Origin: Caecitellus pseudoparvulus
Taxonomy: Eukaryota; Bigyra: Bicosoecida
Reading direction: 5' to 3'
NCBI GenBank assembly: GCA_965644315.1
Contig: CBFFRQ010000038.1
Coordinates: 293,178-357,177 of the forward strand
Length of the DNA: 64,000 bases
The translations under genes were made by a program, and so were the position numbers. Position 1 is the stretch's first letter. The number at the start of each line of letters is the position of its first letter. This document shows positions 33,101-42,100 of the stretch, in pieces. The notes below the pieces were generated by a model. The model saw nothing but the letters and a program-made list of their open reading frames with translations, had not been told where the DNA came from and made no database searches.

Positions 33101-36100
33101 AGCGATGTCGTTGCCATGTATACGTTGCACCCGGCCAACTTCAGTGCCCCTGCTTCCTCTGGACTTCGTTTTGGAAGGGCGGTGTTAGCGTTTGCAGACC
33201 TGAACGACGACGGCAGCATGGACCTTGCAGTTGGGACAGCGGGGAGTGTTTCTGACCATGGCGGTGTGTACATTCTCTTTCTTGGAAGCATGGGTTCCGT
33301 GCTGTCCTTCAATGACTTTGGCCCTGGAGACTTTTCCATCAATACGAACTTCTACCCGGATCCAGATATCGGTGCGAGTTTCACACCCTCGTGTCATCAT
33401 GGACAGAATGGCTTGCCCGCCCTTGTGATTGGTGCCCCTGGGTACAACTACGATGATGGTGCAGTCATCATCGCCAACTTGACCGTGTCTGCAACAGTAG
33501 ACTCGCCTGCACTCCTGCACAAACAAACCCCTGGCCTGACGAGTGTTGACTCAAATGTTCGCTTCGGGGCTTCGCTGGCAACACTTTCGGATGCCAACGA
33601 TGGGCGGGCCACCTTCGCTGTGGGTGCGCCTCATGCAGACTCTTCCTACGGAAAAGTGTACCTCGTCGAAGTTGACAAGGTTTTTGGAGTATCGCTGAAG
33701 AGCACCATTTCCACAGCATCGCCAGGCATTCCCTCATCGTCCGGCCCTGCCGGCCTTGGCGTGAGCCTGGCAGCTGTGCGGGCTTCGCAAGGTGCCGCCA
33801 TCGCAGACCTTCTCGTTGGTGCCCCGATGCTGGGGTTGGACGAGTACGGGTCAAGCGACATTGGCTCCTTGCTGCGTGTGAAGCTGGACGTGTCCGGCAG
33901 CGTGCAACACGTGAAGCAAAGCACAGTACTTCCTGTCAGCGATGCGACCATGCGTTTTTCTTCTTCCATCGCAGTTCTCCCGCGCTTGCGGGGAGCAGGA
34001 CTGGGTGCTTCTGTCCTCGTTGGTGCCCCAGGCGACGAGCAAGACGGACAGAGCGCGGCAGGATCCATTTTTGTTCTTGACACTGACCTGGCCTTGAACC
34101 CGCCTCCACCACTTTGCGGTGGAATCAACGACGACATGGTGAATCAACATGGTGTGCTACAGCCCGGCATGCCTCGTGCACCCGCACCAGCTGAGGAGTC
34201 TTTCGGCTCAGGCATTGCTTGGGTTGGAGACTTGAACGAAGATGGAACACCCGATCTCGCAGTCGGCGCAAGTGGTGGTGGTTCCAACGGAGGGGCTGTG
34301 TACATCCTGCTCCTCCAAACACGCATACCCACCGTGGCGTCGTTTGTCGAGCTGGATGCAGTCCAAATCGGCGTGTCAGGTGGTTCCTCGTCTGGCATCG
34401 GCCAAGGCCTTGCGTTTCTTGGCGATGCTGGGGGCGAGTGGGAGTCCAAGCTCGCCATCGGGGTGCCTACACATGATGATATTGGCTTCTTGCAAGTTGT
34501 AGAGCTCACCGCATCAGGCTCTGTGGCTTGGACAAAGCGGGTTTCGCCGCTTGCGCCAACTGAGCCAAACGCGATCACAGAGGGAGACATTTTCATTGCA
34601 TACTATGGAACGTCCCTTGCAACAGCCCCAGATCTGAATGGCGACGGACACCCTGAGCTGGTTGCCGGGATGCCTGGCTTCCACAATGCGGGCGGGTCTG
34701 GCGGCATTGTGTTGACTTTTTTCGGCACTGGGGCAAGCACACTGCACCACGTCCACGTGGGACAAGGGCTGCCTGCCACTGAGGGCCTCATGGGGGCCGT
34801 TCCGTTGCTTCGGGGGGGGCTTGGAGAGTCTGTGGCGGTGCTTGACGCCGACCTCACGGCCCGAACACTTCTCGTCGCCGCTGGCGCGCCATACGTGGAC
34901 TCCAAGGGTGCCTTGTACCTGTTCAAGTTTCATGCCTCTGGTGTGCTGCTGAACGTGACCATGATTGGGAGCTCAGTGCTGTACACGCCACCCCATGTGT
35001 CAGCGTTTGTCGCCGCGCACTTGGTGTCGAAGTTCGGGCATTCTCTGGCACCAGCTGGGGATGTGGACGGAGACGGTGCGCAGGACATTTGGGTAGGTTG
35101 CAGCGGGTGGAGCTCAGCAGAGGGGGCCGCCTTTTTGCTCCATCTCGGCCCTGGGGGCGAGCTTCAGAACGTTTCTCGCATTTCCAATCAGACGCAGGGC
35201 TTGGCCGCAGCCGTTTTTGGTGGAGACGAACTCGGCAGCGCACTTGCATCCACCAGCACTTGGACTGGAGGTCGGAACGTGCTTGCGATGGGGGCATCTG
35301 GTGCCTCCATCCAAAGCCCCGACGATGGTCGAGTCTTCTTGGTGGAGCTGAACACTGGTCCTCCCCCAGCCTCCCCAAGCTTTCCCAGTGGCACTGTTCA
35401 GAGCGTGTCCTCCAGGTCATCTGATAATCTTGCAGCCCACTTGCACTTTGGAGCAGCAATGGCTGGCATTGGAGACTTTTATGAGGATGGAAACTCCAAC
35501 TTGGAAGTCGCTGTCGGCTTGCCGGGTTCACCTCATGGAGGCGCCTGCACCACTGGATCGGTGAGCCTTCTCATTATGGATGGAGGAGGCTCAGTATTGA
35601 GTTTTGATAACATTCACGGCTCGAGTCTGTCAGCGCCACCAACAAGCTGTGCAGCTTCTGGCAATACCCCTGCCCTGTTCGGCAGCAGCATCGCAGCCAT
35701 CCACAATTTGCGAGGGGATGGCTCCACTGTGCTCGCTGTCGGCAGCCCTGGGATGCACTTCTCCAGCAAGGCAGGTGCAGGGGCCTTGTTTCTTATTCCG
35801 GCGTTTCAACGGGCCCAGTCTACGCGCATCACGTGGGATGATGTAGGCAGCGGCCTGCTTGCGGGCCAGGGAGCTCCACACCTCGGTGCATCTGTCGGTG
35901 CGCTGTGCGACTGCTCAGCTGATGAAGTCCCGGATGTCATGGTCGGGGCACCAGGTTTTCAAGTTCAGTCCAGCTCTCCTGATGGGGCCGTGTTCTTCCT
36001 GGCTTTGCACTCCAACGGATCAGTCCGGCACACGCAAGCTGTGCTGCACCGAGGGATGCCAGGGCTCTCGCAGCTTCCTGCGGGAGCTCGATTCGGCGCT

Positions 36101-39100
36101 TCCCTTGCTCTGGTTGAGCGCAGCGTTGATGCAAACTCCGCCCTCGTGGCTGTCGGCGCGCCCCATTCTTTGGCAGGGGCCGGCATGGTGTTTCTGATCG
36201 AGATGACCCTTGCAGGCAGCGTGACACAGGTTGCTGAGGTGTCTAGGTACCACGCACAGTTCAGCAGTGCTGTTCTGGGATCGCTGAGTCCAGGCCCAAG
36301 CGCCGCGTTCGGGTCGGCGTTGGCAGCGGGAGACGTCAACAGCGATGGCATCATGGACCTGCTCATTGGAGCAGAGAACGCCACTTCGGCTGTTTCAAGC
36401 AATAAAACCGGCGCCATGTATGTTTTCAGGCGGGGTCCAGCCCAGCAGGCTGCGGAGCGCGTCATGTGGCCGTTCACCGCTTCGCTTGGCGACGGCGATC
36501 GCCTCGGGTCCGCGTTTGCCTTCTTTGACAACTCTACCATAGCTGCGGGCGCATTGCTCGCAGTGGGTTTGCCGGGAAGGGACTCCCTTGAGTATGAGAA
36601 CGAGGGGGTCGTGCTCATGGCTCACACCTCCTTGGATGGTCCGGGACAGATTCCAGCGACCTGCGAACCAGGCATTCCTCAGGTGTCTTCCTTCCCTGAG
36701 GTGATGCACGCGAGCATCATCAGCAATGGGAGTGGCATAGATCCCGCAACCTTCCCCGATTGGTCCACCGGTGACAGGCTTGGTTGTTCTGTTGCATCGC
36801 TCGGAGACCTGGACAGAAATGGAGTGCCAGACATCGTCATGGGGCTGAAGGGCCACTCTGAGTCAGCGTCATCAGCTGGCGCAGTGTGGATTATGTTCAT
36901 GGACAACGCCGGGCGGGTAAGCTCTTCCGTGCTATTGAACAGCGACACTGTCGGCTTTCCCACGCTGCCGGCAAACTCAAACTTTGGCTGGAGTGTGGCT
37001 CTCTTCAGGAAACCGACGATGTTAAATCCTTTGGAGATCCTTGTGGGAGCGCCTGGCCAGAACGGAGGCAAGGGTGCAGTGTACTGGTTGCAATTGACCA
37101 ACGCAGGCGGCATCGCGAACTTCGAACAGTTTGGTAACTTGGACGCACTTGCCCATGACCTTGGCTCAGGTGCGGCGTTTGGTCGCTCAGTGGCCGCATT
37201 GCAAGATCTCAACAATGATGGACTGCCCGATTTCGCTGCTGGTGCTCCACTGGATGATGGGGACGATGGGTCAGTCCGGATTGTGTTTACTCGCGGGCGT
37301 GGCGAGATGAAGTTCTTCACGACTATCAGCAGCACGTCTGATGCCTTCCACGTAGCGCCAGGGCCACTCCTTGCACCAGGCAGTGGCACTAAGTTTGGCT
37401 CTGCTCTTGCGCCTTTGGTTGACTACAGCTCGGGCGGGCACACCGCCCTTGCAGTCGGTGTTCCTGCCCTTGACGTTCGAGGCGGCGTGTGGATCCTCGA
37501 GCTTGACGTGGATGGGTCTGTTCGGAACCAAAGCTTGATCCGGGCCCTGCATCACTTGCCTTCGAACCTTCAAACATACATTTCGGAGTGGGGCGCATCC
37601 CTTGCCCCAAGCGCCAAGCTTGATGTCACTGACTCCACTCCAGACCTGTGGGTCGGTTCCCCTGGCATGGTGGACCCATGGACTGGCGTGGCCGCAGGCG
37701 GTGTGTTTGGCATTACTTTCAACGCTCCGCAAGGCACGACCATACCTGCCGAGCAGTGGCTGAATCCTTCTGTGCAGTGGATCAACACAACGCAATTCGA
37801 GCTGTCCGGGCACCCACCCACCCAAGCTGGTCGACTTGGGTCGTCCATGGCAGCCCTGACGCCAGCCTTCTCGGGAGCCCCTGGTCGCACGGGGCTGTTA
37901 GTTGGGGCAGCCAAGCTGACTCCCGTCGGCCAAGGTACATGGGGTGGTGCGTACGTCTTGGAGACAACGCTGCCTGGTCGTCCCATCTCGGAGAACCCGC
38001 CCACAGCAAACGGTCCAGCCCCACTGGTGCACAGCTCGTTTGAGACTTCATACGGTGTCCTGGGTGTGGGGGCAAGGTTCGGCTCATCCATGGCTATGAT
38101 CTCCGAGAATGCGACTGTTGCGCTGGTGGCTGTTGGAGCGCCTGAGACGCAACTTATGGGAACGGGACGAGCTGGAGCGGTGCTGTTCTACCAGTATAGT
38201 GAAGGCGCTTTGAGCACCCCGCGCATGAAGGGGCTGCGAGACTTCATGCCATCAGCCACTCTGAATTCCGACCAACACTTTGGGGCCGCTGTGTCCTCAG
38301 CTGGGGATGTGAACCGTGATGGCGTGGTGGACTTGGCTGTTGGGATGCCTGGGTGGGCAGGCAACAAAGGAGCTGTGGTTATCGTTCCCCTGGCTGGTGA
38401 CTTCTCTGGAAAGGAAGTGGCAAGCGCTGTTACTATGCTGCGAGATGGCTTGAACGGGTTTTCGTCTCCGGCAGGGGCAGGGCCTGCCCCGAGGCTTGGC
38501 TCGAGCCTTGCCAATGGCGCCACGCAGCCCATCACACGGTTCACGACACTTTTCATTGGCGCGCCAGGTGGGGGTTCTGGTCAAGGGCATGTGGAGGCTG
38601 TGTTGCTTGCTGTCGATGGGCATGCAGCTGCACAGGCCACCGTTGCCATCGAGAACGAGAGTGACTCCGGATTCGGCTTGGCCATTGCGTACCTGGGGCC
38701 TGCCACTGGAGTGCAGGGCAAGTCCATGCTTGCGATTGGAGCCCCAGAAGAAGACGGCCGGGGCCTGGTCCACGTTTTCACGATATTTGATTCTTGGCCT
38801 TTGGCTCCACAGCTGTGGACCACGGTGAGCCAGCCAGTGACTCAAGCAGGCGTTCCCCACTCATACGGTTCCCGCTTTGGCGCAAGCTTGCACCTCTATG
38901 GAGACACCAATGAAGATGGCATCCCTGACATGTTCGTTGGAGCACCAGGTGCGGGGCTGAACCAGGAAGGTGCGCTGTTTGCGCTGCAGCTGTCCAATTC
39001 GACCCCTCCAACGAACGTGCTCGATTGGGTTGTGCTTTCTGAGACTCGTGGGGGTCTGCACCAGAATATCAAGCCGTCTTCCTTCTTGGGGTCTGCGGTG

Positions 39101-42100
39101 CTGCCCCTGAGGTACTCGCCATCCCCCTCTGGAGACATGCGCTTGTTGGTAGGCGTGCCGGGAAGGGGAAACTCGGGCTCCGTTCTGCAGGTGGTGTCGA
39201 CCCTGGAAGCCACACGTGAGATGGCACGTAAGCCCGAGCCGCTACCTGCAGCAAGGTTTCTGATGCCTTTTTCAACCCCAGGCTTGGTGCAAGTGGGGGA
39301 CGAGTTTGCCCGCTCTGCTATAGGCCTTCGCCGCAGTGACACGCACACCCACCTCGTGATTGGGTCGCCTGGAGCTGCCGCCGGTGCGGGCCGTGTTTGG
39401 CTTTCTTCAGCTCCCACCACGAGTGCCGGTGCGTCTGGCCTCTTCATTCACCTTGACCCTGAAAATGGGACGACGCCGGAGTTTGCGCTGTTCCCCGTCC
39501 AGCGCTTTGGCAGCGCACTGTGCGGTGCAGGGGACTTGACTGGCGATGGCAGCGACGAGCTCGTTGTCGGCAGTCCAGGCGAAGCGAGTGGGACTTCGAT
39601 GGGGCTGTTGCTGGTGCTGGACCTCGCCGCTCCGAGTGAGCGCAAGGGTTTGGCCGGCATTGCGGCAACTGAGCTGAGCGGAGGCATGGCCGGAACGGAG
39701 TTTGGCTTTGCATTGGCGTCCAGCTGTCGCAGCAACAGTGGCGCCGCTGCTTTAGTTTTCGCGGGTGCGCCGTGTGGGCCGAAATCCTCCTGTACAGGCT
39801 CAGTTTTTGCGTTGTTCCTAAATGCTACAGGCTGGCGGGAATCACACGCTGAGCTACCTGGAAGCACCTTTGGTTTCAGTGCTAGTGCAAGGTTTGGCTC
39901 CAGCATTGCTGTGCTGTCAGCGTCACTGGAGGATGGACACACGCTAGCCATTGGTGCACCAGGCGCAGATTCTGGCGACGGAGATATCGCTCTCGTCACG
40001 TATTCTCCACTCTCCGAGGAATCTCGTCTCATCAGCCGCTTGCGATCTGCCGGCCAAGCTGGGTTCATGACTCCAGTTCCGCAGGGCTACGGCTTCGGTC
40101 AAGTGCTGGCGAGCGCTGGAGACGTGATGGGAGACGGCATGGCGGACCTGGTGATTGGCATGCCTGGCGAGTTGGCCAGTGGCTTCACCGGACCTGGAGG
40201 GCTGCTACTGGCTTTTTTGGCGCCTGACGGCAACGTAAGCCACACGACAGCCCTTGGACCCACGGCAGGTGGGCTGACTGTACAGCAAGCCGCAGGGGGC
40301 TTGGGCGGCGCGCTTGCAGGCTGGCCATACAAGATTCCTGGGGAAGTGGTGCTGGTGGTCGGTGCTCCACAGCAGGCCGGAACTGGCAAGGCGTTCCACC
40401 TCCGCCTGCGAAGCCACACGGCGGTGAACCGCTCCACCTGCGCCGTTGATTGCCCAGGTGCCGGGTCGGGGTTCTGCCACCCTCCTGCGCTGAACAGCAC
40501 AGGGCAGAACCGTTCCACGCCCGTGCAAGAACCTTCGCCATCCCCCACAGCCTCCGCGACCCCTTCATCTTCCACATCCCCTGCCCAAATATCTGCCACT
40601 GCAACATCCAGTGCTTCACCGAGTGTGAGTGGATCCCCATCTGCTACAGTGTCCGGGGTAACTACCTCCCCGACAAGCAGCCCGCCTGGCAGCCCAGGGC
40701 AGGCGCCCTCTCCCTCAGGAGCTGCCCCGTCCACCACGCCCAGCCCAAGCCCCTCTGCCCTCCCTCCCTCTACTTGCGAGTCACAGTGGTGGGCAGTGTG
40801 TGTGTCGGGACGCGGACCTGCCCAGCCAGGCGCGAGTGCCTCACCATCCCCCGCTGCCGCCTCTAGCACTGCTGTCTCGAGGCTAGCTGTGTTGCCTGGC
40901 GCATGGTGCGATGGCTGCACCTCTGCAGCCCACTTGTTCCTGGCCAGCACCCAGTCGCAGTTCGGTGGCGTGCATGTGTGCCCTCGCTTCGGTGCCTGCG
41001 AGAGCGGCGGGGAGGGTGGCTCTCAGCTGCGGTGTGCGGCGGGCCACGTTGGGGCAGCCTGTGCAGGCTGCAAAGCAGGGCATGCGCCTCCAAACGGCTC
41101 ACCTTGCGCCCCTTGCGAATCCTGCCCCGAGACAGATGCAGTGTTCAGCGCTGGCCTGGCGGTGTTCGTAGTTGCGGCCACGATCGGCTTCGTCGTGCTG
41201 TCTGTGCGCGGTGTACAGCTGCGAGGCCAACTGACGCAGGACCTGCTCATCGGCTCTGCCCGCATGTTGCTGGGGTACATTGCGCTGATGGGGTATGTGA
41301 CCATGGCCCTCTCTCCGTTCACGGAGAACACCCTCGGCCTCGGGTCTCGCGCCGTCACCCGTGAGCAGTGGTACGAAGCGTGTGGCAGGGGCCAGGGGAG
41401 GCACTTGCAGCAAGTCTCACCTCTGGCTGGCTCGCTGCAAGCGTCGGCGGGCAACGCTTCATCGTCCCCGTGGGTGTCTGACGCTGCCTTGTACAGCCCT
41501 GAGCCGCCTGCTTCCGCTGGCAGCAAGTTCGCGTGGGTGAGCGACGCGTTCCGCTTCGCCGCATCCCTGACCGGCGCCCTTCCGCCGTCCAGCATTCCTG
41601 CCGCCAGCTGTGCGTTGGGGCACACCGCCTTTGCCACCCAAGTCCGGGCCATGTTCGGTCTGGCCGGCGTCGTGCTGGTCGGCATCGCGGTGGTGTTCGG
41701 AGTGCTGGAGCTGGGCTTCGCGAAGCCGGGGGCCCCTAAGCCCGTGCGGCCCAGCGCAGCCAAACCCCGATCACTGACTGCGAACCCGCTGCTGCTCTCC
41801 ACCGCAAAGTCGACGAAGAAGAGCCGGGCAGGCGAGGGGCCTTCGAAGGGCTCCGGGGCGCCTGGTGGCTCAGGCAGCCTTGCAACAGCCCAGCTGGTGC
41901 TGTGGACACTGCTTCGTTTCCTGCTGTCGGTGTACTTGCTGGCTTGGGGGGCAGTGGTGGCAGCATCCATGCAGGTACTGGCACCGGCATGGGCGCTTCC
42001 ATCGGGCACCTATGCCTTCCCGACCTCCCTGGCAGTAGACATTTCAGAGACTGGGGACTTGACTGTCGTGGCATGGCTGAGCCTGATCCTGCACGCAGTG

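Noticed and set aside
30440-40385. Bacterial or viral contamination suggested by FG-GAP repeats
   Set aside because: The same frame continues into a GC-rich eukaryote-like membrane domain, and intron-bearing host genes flank it on both sides.
41023-42009. Minus-strand 328-codon frame in the membrane part of the giant gene
   Set aside because: It lies opposite clear membrane spans on the plus strand and shows no domain.
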